Assembly (NCBI RefSeq): GCF_011806385.1
Contig: NZ_JAATOX010000026.1
Span: 1 to 37,175 of the forward strand
Direction of reading: 5' to 3'
DNA: 37,175 bases
DNA from: Phaeobacter sp. HF9A
GTDB lineage: Bacteria > Pseudomonadota > Alphaproteobacteria > Rhodobacterales > Rhodobacteraceae
Shown in pieces: positions 9,089-17,387 of this stretch (position 1 is its first letter; each line of letters starts with the position of its first letter). The translations under genes were made by a program, and so were the position numbers. The notes beneath the pieces are model-generated. The model made no database searches, was not told where the DNA came from, and was given only the letters and a program-made list of their open reading frames with translations.

Positions 9089-9746
9089 GGCGCTGAAAGA
9101 ACTCGTTTGCGAACAGAACCTTGAGCTGCCCGCCAATGGGCTGGTGGTGGGCTCTGGCGGCAATGTTTCTGGACGGGATCCAGAAACCGGGCTGGTGGTG
9201 ATCAAACCCTCGGGCATCAAATTCGCCAAACTCACCCCCGAAACGATGGTGGTGGTCGATCTGGATGGCAATGTGATCGAGGGCAGCGCGAAGCCCTCGG
9301 TTGATACCGGCATCCACCTTTATATCTATCGCAACCGTGCGGATGTCTTTGGCATCGCGCATACTCATTCGCCCTATGCCAGCAGCTTTGCCGCGCGCGG
9401 CGAACGCATTCCGGCGGTGATGACCCCGATCACCCATATGCTGGGTCGCGACGTGCCGTGTTCGCGCTATGCGACGCCGGGCGAGGTCGATACCGGCGAG
9501 GCGATCATCGAGGCCGCCGAGGGTGGCTGGGCGGTTCTGGTCAAGGCGCATGGCGTGTTCACCATGGGGCGTGACGCCAAAGAGGCGACATCCAACGCGA
9601 TGTATCTCGAAGAGGCGGCGATGACCACGCATCTGGCCATGTTGCGCGGCCCGGTTGACGAACTGCCGCAGGAAGAAATTGATAGGTGCTATCAGTGGTT
9701 CCGTAAAAACTATGGGCAATCGGGACGTAAAGCCATTAATGAGTGA
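9081..9746 (+). CDS. Class II aldolase / L-ribulose-5-phosphate 4-epimerase-like protein
   Basis: A 221-residue AraD/FucA-family protein; most of its length lines up with E. coli AraD as I recall that sequence. Phosphate-binding SGGNVS and KPSGIKF and zinc ligands D75, H94 and H96 (HTHSPYA) and H157 (KAHGVF) are present. A C-terminal NYGQ matches the AraD end that carries its catalytic tyrosine. The position of the AraD catalytic D120 is H119 here, so classical 4-epimerase chemistry is doubtful and retro-aldol cleavage of a ketose phosphate is the better guess. The start at 9081 has AAGGAA upstream. It follows the kinase and dehydrogenase, which fits a route from polyol to ketose phosphate to DHAP plus an aldehyde. 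Confidence 0.85.
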   Translation: MLEALKELVCEQNLELPANGLVVGSGGNVSGRDPETGLVVIKPSGIKFAKLTPETMVVVDLDGNVIEGSAKPSVDTGIHLYIYRNRADVFGIAHTHSPYASSFAARGERIPAVMTPITHMLGRDVPCSRYATPGEVDTGEAIIEAAEGGWAVLVKAHGVFTMGRDAKEATSNAMYLEEAAMTTHLAMLRGPVDELPQEEIDRCYQWFRKNYGQSGRKAINE

Positions 9747-9749
9747 GTG

Positions 9750-10730
9750 ATGAACAAGAGCCAGAAGTTGTCCGCCGGTCGCAATGACAAGGATGCGGTG
9801 CTGTCCAATATTGCCTTGCTGTACTATGGCGAGGGTCTGACCCAGAACGAAATCGCCAAGCGCTACAAGCTGTCGCGGGCGACGATCGTCAACATGCTGC
9901 GCGAATGCCGCGAGCGTGGGGTTGTCGAGATCCGCGTGGATGGCCAGTTGCTGGCGGCCTCCAGCCTGGGGCGGGATCTGGCCGAGCGATACGGGCTTCA
10001 GGATGTCTATGTCGCGCTGGACCGGGGCGAAGGCGCGGAGGCGACGCCGCGCCGGGACCAGCTGGCGCAGGTGTCGCGTGTCGCGGCGATGGCGATCCTC
10101 GATATTGTTGAACCCGGGGATCAGATCGGTGTCGCCTGGGGCGAAACGATCGCCGCCGTCGCCAAGGCCATGCCGCGCAATCCGGTGCCCGACACCCAGG
10201 TCTGCCAGCTGATCGGTTCGCAGGAATCGGCGCGGGTTCCGGCCTCTGAAATCTGCGCCATCGAAGTGGCCAACAAGCTGGGCGCCCAATGCCACACGCT
10301 GCATGCCCCAGGGATCGTGTCCAGCGCCGGTCTGGCCAGCGCGCTGCGTTCAGAACCCACGATCCAGAGCCAGCTTGCGCGGCTGTCGGATCTGGATATG
10401 ACCATCGCCTCGATCGGCCATGTGGGGGATGACACCCATATGGCTGCGGCGGATATTGCCTCGGTTCAGGAACTGGATCAGGCTCGGCATCAGGGCGCGA
10501 CGGGGATCATTTGTTGCCGCTACATCGACGGAAACGGCGAGGAGATCCGCACCGCCCCCTATGATCGCGTGATCGCGGCCTCGGTCGCTGATATCAAGGC
10601 GGCACCCAAGAAATTGCTGGTGGTCTGTGGTCGGGATCGGCTGGCGGCGACCCGCGCGGCCATCAAGGGCGGGCTGGTCACTCATCTGGTGCTGGATCGC
10701 GAACTCGCCGAGGCGCTGATGGCGGAGTAG
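9750..10730 (+). CDS. SorC/EryD-type sugar-binding transcriptional regulator
   Basis: A 326-residue regulator. The N-terminal helix-turn-helix is around residues 28-58 (EGLTQNEIAKRYKLSRATIV then MLRECRERGVVEI). The C-terminal effector domain is the NagB/RpiA-like sugar-phosphate-binding fold, with IGVAWGETIAAV, QLIGSQ, the LHAPGIVSS segment and GIICCRYIDGNGEEI. It begins four bases after the aldolase stop, at GTGATG; the ATG at 9750 is taken. Family members sense a phosphorylated intermediate of the pathway they control. The inverted repeat at 6459-6487 is the probable target, giving pathway-specific control of importer and enzymes. Confidence 0.9.
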   Translation: MNKSQKLSAGRNDKDAVLSNIALLYYGEGLTQNEIAKRYKLSRATIVNMLRECRERGVVEIRVDGQLLAASSLGRDLAERYGLQDVYVALDRGEGAEATPRRDQLAQVSRVAAMAILDIVEPGDQIGVAWGETIAAVAKAMPRNPVPDTQVCQLIGSQESARVPASEICAIEVANKLGAQCHTLHAPGIVSSAGLASALRSEPTIQSQLARLSDLDMTIASIGHVGDDTHMAAADIASVQELDQARHQGATGIICCRYIDGNGEEIRTAPYDRVIAASVADIKAAPKKLLVVCGRDRLAATRAAIKGGLVTHLVLDRELAEALMAE

Positions 10731-10733
10731 CGC

Positions 10734-11273
10734 CTAGTCCAGCCCGGCCTCCGGGCTGGAGACATCGGGCTGTGCGTCGGTATCCCCCGCCCATTGCGCC
10801 ATGAGGTGGATCAGGATGATGATCATGGTGATCGGCACGATCACCGCGATCCAGGCCATGGCGATGCCCAGGGTATCGGCGGTCAGGCCGGATTGGCGCG
10901 CCAGATATCCTTTGGCAAAGCCGCCGCGCAGGCCAATGAAGGAAAACCAGATCACCGGCAGGATGAAGCTCAGCACCGCGGCCGAGCGGATCGCCTCCGA
11001 TAACAGCCCCGCGAAAGACGGGCGCGGCGCAAAGACGCTCTGCATGAGGACGGCATCCGCGCGGCCTTTGAACGACAGCGTGGTGCCCAAAAGCCCGGTC
11101 CAGACCATCATGTAGCGCGCCACGTCCTCGGTCCAGATCGGCGGCGAGGAAAACACATAGCGAGCCACGACCTGGATCATCACGGTGGTGAACATGCCCG
11201 CCACCGCGAGCATTGCAACGCTGCGGGCGATACGGTGGAGACCGTTGCTGAGTGCGATGATCATATTGGTCAC
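10734..11273 (-). CDS. dctQ: TRAP transporter small membrane subunit (DctQ)
   Basis: A 179-residue protein with four hydrophobic segments, the DctQ topology. The conserved early signature is present as VVARYVFSSPPIWTEDVARY. It is the last gene of the amidase/TRAP operon and is separated from the binding-protein gene by 67 bp. The start is uncertain: GTG at 11273 or ATG at 11264, neither with a good ribosome-binding site. Its last codons share a strong hairpin with the converging sugar operon. It works with the large permease and binding protein in sodium- or proton-driven import of an organic acid; the ligand is unknown. Confidence 0.88.
   Translation of the reverse strand: MTNMIIALSNGLHRIARSVAMLAVAGMFTTVMIQVVARYVFSSPPIWTEDVARYMMVWTGLLGTTLSFKGRADAVLMQSVFAPRPSFAGLLSEAIRSAAVLSFILPVIWFSFIGLRGGFAKGYLARQSGLTADTLGIAMAWIAVIVPITMIIILIHLMAQWAGDTDAQPDVSSPEAGLD
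10738..10760. terminator. Strong hairpin between the sugar operon and the TRAP operon
   Basis: Perfect 10-bp arms TCCAGCCCGG (10738-10747) and CCGGGCTGGA (10751-10760) with a 3-nt loop. It lies between the convergent SorC and dctQ genes, inside the last codons of dctQ, only three bases from the SorC stop. There is no T-run. It probably ends transcription from one or both sides. Confidence 0.6.
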
Positions 11274-11340
11274 GGGCTGGCTCGTCTGATTGGAAAACGT
11301 GGAGGGAGGAGAGGGCGTCGGCTGCGGCGCCCCCGGGCGT

Positions 11341-12315
11341 TTAGCGGCTGGCCTCAGAGAGATCGGTCCAGACCTTGACGTCCTCGGCGGGCATCAGACC
11401 GGAGTCATAGACCTGACGCGACAGATCCCGGAAGGCGCCGCGTTCCTCGTCGCTCAGGCGCTGCACGGTTACGCCCGCGTCTTCCAGCGCGGTGAGCGAG
11501 CTGGCGGACACCTCGTCGAGCCAGGCTTGCGTTGCCGCATTGCCCTTGGTGACGGCCTCATTCACGGCGCTGCGCTCGTCGTCGGACAGCCCATCATACC
11601 ACATCTTGGAGACGATCACGGCGCGGATCGGGATGATGGTGCGGGAATCCGCGAAGTTCTTGACGAAATCAGTCTGGCCAAAGGCGATCGGGACGAAGGG
11701 CGAGTTCAGATAGCCGTCGATCACGCCGGTTTGCAGCCCCGCCGGGACTTCGCCCCAGGGCACGATGGTGCCTGTGGTGCCCCAGGCCTTGTACATTGCG
11801 ATCTGCGCGTCATCCAGCGCCCGCATCCGCAGGTCGGCCATGTCTTCGGGCGTGCGCACGGCGGCATCGGTGGTGATGATCCCCGAGGACGGCCCGAGCG
11901 GCACGATGGCCAGCAGCATGATGTCCTGACCGGCGATCGCGTCGTTCACCCGTTCAAAGATCTCGCCATCGGCCAGCGCGCGCTGCATATGCGCGGCATC
12001 GTCAAAGATATAAGGCAGGCGCAGACCGTAGATGAAGGGATCGACCTGGGCGATGGAGCGGACATCCGACAGCGATACTTCCAGCAGGCCGGTTGACAGC
12101 TGGTCCAGCTTCTCGGCCTCGTTGCCAACGGAATCCCGCGGCATCTCGCGCACGTCCATGCCGGCGTCGGTCAGGGTCTTGCCGAAGGCCTGCACCCAGT
12201 TGTAGGTGCCGGAAACCTTGGGGTCTGGCGCGGTATCCAGCGCGATTTTCACCTCGGCCGATGCGGCGGTTGCGGTCGCCATGAGCGCCGCCAGTGCGAT
12301 GTGTTTCAGTTTCAT
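11341..12315 (-). CDS. dctP: TRAP transporter periplasmic solute-binding protein (DctP)
   Basis: A 324-residue DctP-family protein. The signal peptide is MKLKHIALAALMATATAASA, cleaved before EVKIALDT. It shows the family's LSTGLLEVSLSDV and PYIFDDAAHM stretches, and DLRMRALDDAQ where the carboxylate-binding arginine is expected. It then has GEVPAGLQTGVIDGYLN, typical of DctP lobe II. The start has GGAGGA seven bases upstream and lies 21 bp after the large permease gene. It captures the ligand for the DctM/DctQ channel. The adjacent amidase suggests a carboxylate- or amide-containing compound. Confidence 0.92.
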   Translation of the reverse strand: MKLKHIALAALMATATAASAEVKIALDTAPDPKVSGTYNWVQAFGKTLTDAGMDVREMPRDSVGNEAEKLDQLSTGLLEVSLSDVRSIAQVDPFIYGLRLPYIFDDAAHMQRALADGEIFERVNDAIAGQDIMLLAIVPLGPSSGIITTDAAVRTPEDMADLRMRALDDAQIAMYKAWGTTGTIVPWGEVPAGLQTGVIDGYLNSPFVPIAFGQTDFVKNFADSRTIIPIRAVIVSKMWYDGLSDDERSAVNEAVTKGNAATQAWLDEVSASSLTALEDAGVTVQRLSDEERGAFRDLSRQVYDSGLMPAEDVKVWTDLSEASR

Positions 12316-12336
12316 TTCAGTCCTCCCAGAATGATG

Positions 12337-13620
12337 TCAATCGACGGAAAAGCCAGCAAGGCGCGGCAGCCGGAGGCAGAGTTCCGGCCAATAGGCAAGC
12401 GAGGCGAGCAGCAGCACCTGCGCGGCAACAAAGGGCAGTGCGGTGTAGGCCAGTCGCCAGTAGTTGAGATTGGTCAGCGCCGAGACAACCACCAGACATT
12501 TGCCAAGCGGCGGCGTGATCAGCCCGACACAGAGGTTGAAGCAGAGCACGATTCCGAGGTGGATCGGATTGATCCCCTGTTCCAGGGCCTGGGGCGCGAA
12601 CAGCGGGATCAGCAGCGTCAGCGCTACCGGCGTATCCATGAACATGCCCGCAATGAGGAAGATCCCGACAAGGAAGAACAGGTATTTCGTGCCAGCAAGG
12701 CCAAAGCTGCCCACCCATTCCGCCAGGGCTTTGCTCCAGCCCAGCTGCCCGGCCAGGAAGCCGAGGATCGAAATCGCCGCGAGGATGATGAAGATCGTAC
12801 CCGTGAGCCGCGCGGTTGCCTCCAGCGCGTCCAGGATCATGCTGCGGCTCAGCCCGGTGTAGAACTGTCCGGCGATCAGCGCAAAAAGGACGGCAACGGC
12901 AGAGCCTTCGGTCGGCGTGGCAAGCCCCAGGACAAGCGTGCCGAGGATCACCACCGGCAACAGCAGCGCAGGGGCGGCGCGCAGCAGGCTGGGCCAGAAC
13001 TTTGGCAGGTCGGGCGAGGGGCCGCCGGGATGGTTGCGAACACGCGCAATCACCGCATTTAGCACCATCAGCGCCACAGCCAGCAGGATCCCGGGAATGA
13101 CACCGGCGGCAAACAAGGCCGCGACAGAGGTCCCGGTCAGGCCGCCATAGATGATCATGATGATCGACGGCGGTATGATCGGGCCGATCATCGACGAGGC
13201 CGCGGTGATCGCACCGGCATAGTAGCGATCATAGCCGCGCGCCTCCATTTCGGGCACAAAGGTGCGCGACAGCGCGGCACTGTCGGCGATGGCCGAGCCC
13301 GAGATCCCGGCGAAGAAGACGCTGGTCAGGATGTTCACATGCCCCAGCCCGCCGCGCAGGCGTCCGACGATGGACAGGGCAAAGTCGATCAGGCTGCGCG
13401 TCACACCCGCCCGGGTCATGATTTCCGCCGTCAGGATGAACAGCGGCATCGCCATGAAGGCAAAGACATCAAGCTGCGCAAAGATCCGCTGCGGCATCAC
13501 CGACAGGAACTGCGCCTTGCCCGCCAGGATGAAGGCAAAGACGGAGACCGCGCCCATGAGGTAGGCAAAGGCGGTGCCGCTGATCAGCAGCACCAGGAAA
13601 AGAAGGGGGAGAAACCACAT
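12337..13620 (-). CDS. dctM: TRAP transporter large permease subunit (DctM)
   Basis: A 427-residue protein with about a dozen membrane spans, the normal DctM length. Family hallmarks are FFAGISGSAIADSAALS, MIGPIIPPSIIMIIYG, AGMFMDTPVALTLLIPLFAP and LCVGLITPPLGKCLVV. I start at the ATG at 13620, preceded by GAGGG eight bases away; a TTG two codons upstream is less likely. It lies 11 bp after the amidase gene. The gene order here is M-P-Q in the transcription direction, whereas P-Q-M is usual, suggesting local rearrangement or a distinct subfamily. Confidence 0.93.
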   Translation of the reverse strand: MWFLPLLFLVLLISGTAFAYLMGAVSVFAFILAGKAQFLSVMPQRIFAQLDVFAFMAMPLFILTAEIMTRAGVTRSLIDFALSIVGRLRGGLGHVNILTSVFFAGISGSAIADSAALSRTFVPEMEARGYDRYYAGAITAASSMIGPIIPPSIIMIIYGGLTGTSVAALFAAGVIPGILLAVALMVLNAVIARVRNHPGGPSPDLPKFWPSLLRAAPALLLPVVILGTLVLGLATPTEGSAVAVLFALIAGQFYTGLSRSMILDALEATARLTGTIFIILAAISILGFLAGQLGWSKALAEWVGSFGLAGTKYLFFLVGIFLIAGMFMDTPVALTLLIPLFAPQALEQGINPIHLGIVLCFNLCVGLITPPLGKCLVVVSALTNLNYWRLAYTALPFVAAQVLLLASLAYWPELCLRLPRLAGFSVD

Positions 13621-13631
13621 AGTCAAGACCC

Positions 13632-15161
13632 TCAGACAGCAGTGCGAACGGAGGCGTCGGCGCCCGACCGTGGCGGATGAAGAGCGGGCGGATGCGTCAC
13701 GATCGAGCGCAGATCCGGGGAAGCCGGGTGCAGTTTGGACAGGTCGGGGCGGGGGCGGGCTGTGTCGGGATCAGACTCCAGGAAGGTCTCCATCGTGCGG
13801 GCGACGGCCAGCAGATCGGTATCACCTCTGGGCGAGCCGAGCATCTGAAGCCCAAAGGGCAGTCCGGCCCCGTCCCGTCCGGCGGGCAGGGTGATCGCAG
13901 GGCCGCCGGTCAGCGATCCGCGATAGGTCAGCGCCAGCCAGCGATAGTAGATATCCATCTCCTTGCCGTCGATTTCTTTGACGTGTGGCTCGGTCCAGGG
14001 GAAGGCGGAGACGGGCACGGTCGGCAAGAGGATCGCGTCGAGCCCCTGCATCCGGGCATTGAAGGCATGCAGAATACGGGTCTGTTCCGCATGTGCCCAG
14101 CCCCGGTCGGCCAGGGTGAAAGTCCGGCCCAGATCGACATTGGCGTGGATCGTGGCCCCGAACAGCTCCGGTGTTTCCCGCGCCGGACCGTCAAAGGCGG
14201 TCAGGAAGCTTTCGGCGCGCAGGATGTCAAAGACACGGTCCATCGCGCCCAGGTTCATATCGACCGGGCGGCACTCCGCGACATGCGGTGCCAGCCGCTC
14301 GATGCGGTTGTGGAAGGTGGCGCGGATGTCCGCATCGACCGGCGCGCCGCCGAAATCCTCGGAATATCCAAGCCGCAGGGTGCGCAGCGGCCGTTCCGCC
14401 AGCGCCTCAAACCGGTCGGCAGGATAGGCGACCGAGAGCGGATCGTCGGGATGCGCCCAATGGGCCGCGCGCAGCATCAGAATCAGATCATCGACGTCGC
14501 GCGACATGGGCCCGATGACAGAAATCCCGGACCAGCCAAGCGGCCGCGTCGGATGCGCCACCACATCGATCGACGGTCGATACCCGACGATTCCGCAGAT
14601 CGCGGCTGGCAGGCGCAGCGAGCCGCCAGTGTCCGAGCCGGTGCAGATCGGCAGCAGGTTGGCGGCCAGCGCCGCAGCTGATCCGCCCGAAGATCCGCCA
14701 ACCGTCAGGCGCGGATCGAAGGGGTTGCCGGTCGCACCCCAGACCGGGTTGCGGGTATTTCCGCCTGCGCCCAGCTCCGGCACGTTGGTCTTGGCCAGCA
14801 CGATCGCGCCAGCAGATCGCAACCGCGCCACCATGGGAAGGTCGCGGGCCGGCAGGTTGGCCTTGGCGCGGGGGCTGCCGTGGGTCGTCAGGAGGCCGGC
14901 AGTGTCCTGGAGGTCCTTCACCCCGAGAGGCAAGCCATCAAGGAGCCCTGCCGGCGTGCCGTTGCGCCAGCGCGTGGTGGCGCGGGCGGCCTCGGCTATG
15001 GCGCGTTCGGTATCAAAGGCGGTCAGCGCATTGATCAGCGGATTCACCCGCGAAATATGGGAGAGGCATGTCTCAAGATAAGCGCTTGGTGTGAGGTCCC
15101 CCCGCGCAAATGCGGAAAGGACCTGTCGGGCCGGCAGCCCAACAGTCGTGGCGTCATTCAT
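13632..15161 (-). CDS. Amidase (amidase-signature family)
   Basis: A 509-residue cytoplasmic amidase-signature enzyme. The Ser-cisSer-Lys triad is recognisable: lysine in LPLGVKDL near residue 82, and the serines in TVGGSSGGSAAALAA and GSDTGGSLRLPA near 160-185. The C-terminal half has the family LTGGPAITLPAGRDGAGLPF and GLQMLGSPRGD. It hydrolyses a carboxamide to acid plus ammonia or amine. The start has GGAGAGAG directly upstream. It is first in an operon with the TRAP transporter genes 11 bp downstream, so the transporter probably brings in its substrate or a related acid. The specific amide is unknown. Confidence 0.9.
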   Translation of the reverse strand: MNDATTVGLPARQVLSAFARGDLTPSAYLETCLSHISRVNPLINALTAFDTERAIAEAARATTRWRNGTPAGLLDGLPLGVKDLQDTAGLLTTHGSPRAKANLPARDLPMVARLRSAGAIVLAKTNVPELGAGGNTRNPVWGATGNPFDPRLTVGGSSGGSAAALAANLLPICTGSDTGGSLRLPAAICGIVGYRPSIDVVAHPTRPLGWSGISVIGPMSRDVDDLILMLRAAHWAHPDDPLSVAYPADRFEALAERPLRTLRLGYSEDFGGAPVDADIRATFHNRIERLAPHVAECRPVDMNLGAMDRVFDILRAESFLTAFDGPARETPELFGATIHANVDLGRTFTLADRGWAHAEQTRILHAFNARMQGLDAILLPTVPVSAFPWTEPHVKEIDGKEMDIYYRWLALTYRGSLTGGPAITLPAGRDGAGLPFGLQMLGSPRGDTDLLAVARTMETFLESDPDTARPRPDLSKLHPASPDLRSIVTHPPALHPPRSGADASVRTAV

Positions 15162-15270
15162 ACTCTCTCCAACTGGCGATCATGATCCGCGATCCCCAGC
15201 TCCTCCCATTAATTTTGTTGAAGGTATGATGAATTTTTTGGCAAAAATAATGACTTTTCCGCCCACAACC
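15162..15270 (-). promoter_or_regulatory. AT-rich promoter region of the amidase/TRAP operon
   Basis: This 109-bp gap between the LysR stop and the amidase start is markedly AT-rich from about 15205 to 15262, unlike its surroundings, with several A and T runs. A 10-bp palindrome GATCATGATC (15178-15187) lies near the start codon. It is the natural place for the amidase operon promoter and LysR binding. I cannot assign -35 and -10 boxes with confidence. Confidence 0.4.
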
Positions 15271-16227
15271 TTAACTAAAGGGAATGGTTTTATTGTATTC
15301 TGCCGCCTGCGACAGGCAATCCATAAAGAGCGCCAGCGCACTGTTGTCTTGCAGTGCGCCCTTTTTCCAGAAACAGCGGGCCTCGGACAGGAAGTTCCGT
15401 GTGTCCAGGGGCATTTCCACAAGATCGCCGCGCGCGGCATAGGCCTTGGCCAGGCGCTGAGGGAACAGGCAGAGGGTCGGCATCTGCCGCAGCAGCTCGA
15501 GATTGAGCGACAGGGACAGCGACGAGATCGTATTGCCCGGCAGCGCGACCCCATGCTCGGCAAACAGCGCGTCCACCGCCCGGCGCGCAACCGAATCCGG
15601 TTGCGGCAGAATCCAGGGCCAATCGACCGCATCCTTCCAGGCGATCCGCTCCATCGCGGCCAGCGGATGATTGCGCCCGGCGACAACGACCAGCGGTTCC
15701 TTCAGCAGCACCCGCTGTTCGATGCCCTCCATGTCGCTGGGCTGCCATATCCGGGCGATCAAAAGGTCGATCTGCCCGGCCTCCAGCTGTGGCTTGAGCG
15801 AGACGAAATGCCCTTCGGTCACCGAAAGGCTGGCATCCGGCGCGCCGTTCTTGAACAGGCTTATCGCCCGTGGCAGCAGGATGGGCGCCACAGAGCTGAC
15901 GACGCCGACGTTTACTGACCCGGCAATCCCACTGGCCATGGCCAGCAGGTCGAACTCGGCCCGGTCCAGCTGGTTCAGCACCTGACGCGCGTGTTCGGCC
16001 AGTCGCAGCCCCACCGACGTCAGATGCAACCGGTTGCGTTCGCGTCGGATAATCGGGGTTCCGACGATCTCTTCCAGCTCTGCGATCTGCTTGGAGACAG
16101 CGGGTTGGGTGACATTCAGCGCGGCCGACACCCGCGCGACAAGCCGATGTTCGGCCAGTCCGCAAATCACCCGCAGATGCCGAAGCGTCAGCTGCTTGGT
16201 CAAAGTCCCGCGCTGCAAATTCGGCAT
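15271..16227 (-). CDS. LysR-family transcriptional regulator (GbpR-like)
   Basis: A 318-residue LysR-type regulator. The winged helix-turn-helix is near residues 15-75 (RHLRVICGLAEHRLVARVSA, then LNVTQPAVSKQIAELE). The effector domain follows with the SVNVGVVSSVAPILLPRAI segment and QIDLLIARI. The N-terminal layout resembles GbpR-type regulators. The ATG at 16227 has GGAAGA upstream; a GTG one codon earlier is possible. It is transcribed in the same direction as the amidase/TRAP operon, 109 bp away, rather than divergently as is common. Control of that operon is inferred from adjacency. Confidence 0.88.
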   Translation of the reverse strand: MPNLQRGTLTKQLTLRHLRVICGLAEHRLVARVSAALNVTQPAVSKQIAELEEIVGTPIIRRERNRLHLTSVGLRLAEHARQVLNQLDRAEFDLLAMASGIAGSVNVGVVSSVAPILLPRAISLFKNGAPDASLSVTEGHFVSLKPQLEAGQIDLLIARIWQPSDMEGIEQRVLLKEPLVVVAGRNHPLAAMERIAWKDAVDWPWILPQPDSVARRAVDALFAEHGVALPGNTISSLSLSLNLELLRQMPTLCLFPQRLAKAYAARGDLVEMPLDTRNFLSEARCFWKKGALQDNSALALFMDCLSQAAEYNKTIPFS

Positions 16228-16319
16228 CACCGTCTTCCAAAGTCCTAGGTCCAGGCAACTATGCCGCTTGTGCGGTCAAATACAACAGCAACGGCCCCGG
16301 GTGAATGGTGCTAGCCGGG

Positions 16320-17201
16320 TCAGGACGCCTGCACCAGCCAGTCATAGACGAGCCGCGCGCGGTCGGTGGCATGGGGGTGCAGTTTGACGTAGAAATCCTC
16401 GGCTGTTTCGACCTCCAGCGGCAAGAGCGGGACAAGCTCTCCGCTGTTGCGAAAGCCCTGCGTCAGCCCGACCCAGCCGAGGACCGCGCCCATGTCGTCG
16501 CGGGCCGCTTGCAGGGCGATGATGTAATTGTTGACGCGGTGACTGGCATTGACCGGCCCATCATAGCCCAGACAGTGGAACCAATCCGGCCAATCGGTCC
16601 AGCCCGCCACCCCGGAGTCGAAATGGATGAGCGGCAGCCGTGCCAGCTCCTGTGGTGTGGTGACCGGATTGGCGGCGGCGAATTCCGGGCTTGCAAGCGC
16701 CATGATACTGTCGCGAAACAAGGCGCTACAGGTGCCGCCCTCGCGGGACATATCGCCGAAATGGATGCTGAGATCGCAATCTTCCATCGCGTCATAGGTG
16801 TCGCTGACAATCTGCGCGACCGAGACATCGCCATGGGATTTCCAGAACTGCGCCAGCTTGGGCGTGAGCCAGAGCGAGCTGACCGCCGTGGTCACCCGGA
16901 TCGTCACCGAGGCGCGGTTGGACCTTTGGCGCAGCTGGTCGACCGCGTCGCCCATGGTTTCAAACCCGCGTTGCAGCGCGACCAGCAGATAGGCGCCGGT
17001 TTCGGTAAGATTCACGCCCCTGTGGTGACGCTGAAACAGCGGGCGGCGCAGCTCGGCTTCCAGCGCCTTGACCTGATGGCTGATGGCCGCAGGCGTGACG
17101 TTCAGCTCCTGCGCGGCGGCCTTGAACCCCTCGTGCCGGGCGGCGGCCTCAAAGGCGACCAGCGCGTTCATCGGGGGCAGGTTGTAGGGGCGTTTGGACA
17201 A
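16320..17201 (-). CDS. LysR-family transcriptional regulator (GcvA-like)
   Basis: A 293-residue LysR regulator of the GcvA/AmpR-like group. It begins with SKRPYNLPPMNALVAFEAAA, and the recognition helix is in LNVTPAAISHQVKALE. The effector domain includes the SVTIRVTTAVSSLWLTPKLA segment and DCDLSIHFGD. I place the start at a TTG at 17201, preceded by GAGG five bases away, because this gives the typical GcvA-like N-terminus; an earlier TTG at 17237 has no ribosome-binding site. It is divergent from the methyltransferase gene, its probable target, with symmetrical sequence between them. The ligand is unknown. Confidence 0.87.
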   Translation of the reverse strand: MSKRPYNLPPMNALVAFEAAARHEGFKAAAQELNVTPAAISHQVKALEAELRRPLFQRHHRGVNLTETGAYLLVALQRGFETMGDAVDQLRQRSNRASVTIRVTTAVSSLWLTPKLAQFWKSHGDVSVAQIVSDTYDAMEDCDLSIHFGDMSREGGTCSALFRDSIMALASPEFAAANPVTTPQELARLPLIHFDSGVAGWTDWPDWFHCLGYDGPVNASHRVNNYIIALQAARDDMGAVLGWVGLTQGFRNSGELVPLLPLEVETAEDFYVKLHPHATDRARLVYDWLVQAS

Positions 17202-17259
17202 ATTCACCTCGGGTGTGGTGTTTTCTATTCGCAGCAATGCAGGGTCGAGCCACGGATAT

Positions 17260-17284
17260 GGCTTAATTGAGCTAAGCCTAGGCT
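17260..17284. promoter_or_regulatory. Candidate LysR operator in the LysR/methyltransferase divergent region
   Basis: Inverted repeat GGCTTA (17260-17265), seven bases, TAAGCC (17273-17278). It contains the LysR-type T-N11-A element TTAATTGAGCTAA (17263-17275). A perfect 10-bp palindrome AGCCTAGGCT (17275-17284) overlaps its right edge. It lies between the divergent GcvA-like regulator and the methyltransferase gene. Binding by that regulator is inferred. Confidence 0.5.
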
Positions 17285-17387
17285 AGTTTTTCCACGATTG
17301 CGAGGCCCTTGGATCGCCGTCATCGTCTGACCACTTGGCCTGATGCATTGCCATCAGCCGACCCCCCGTCCAGTCAGGAGTTCAGCC

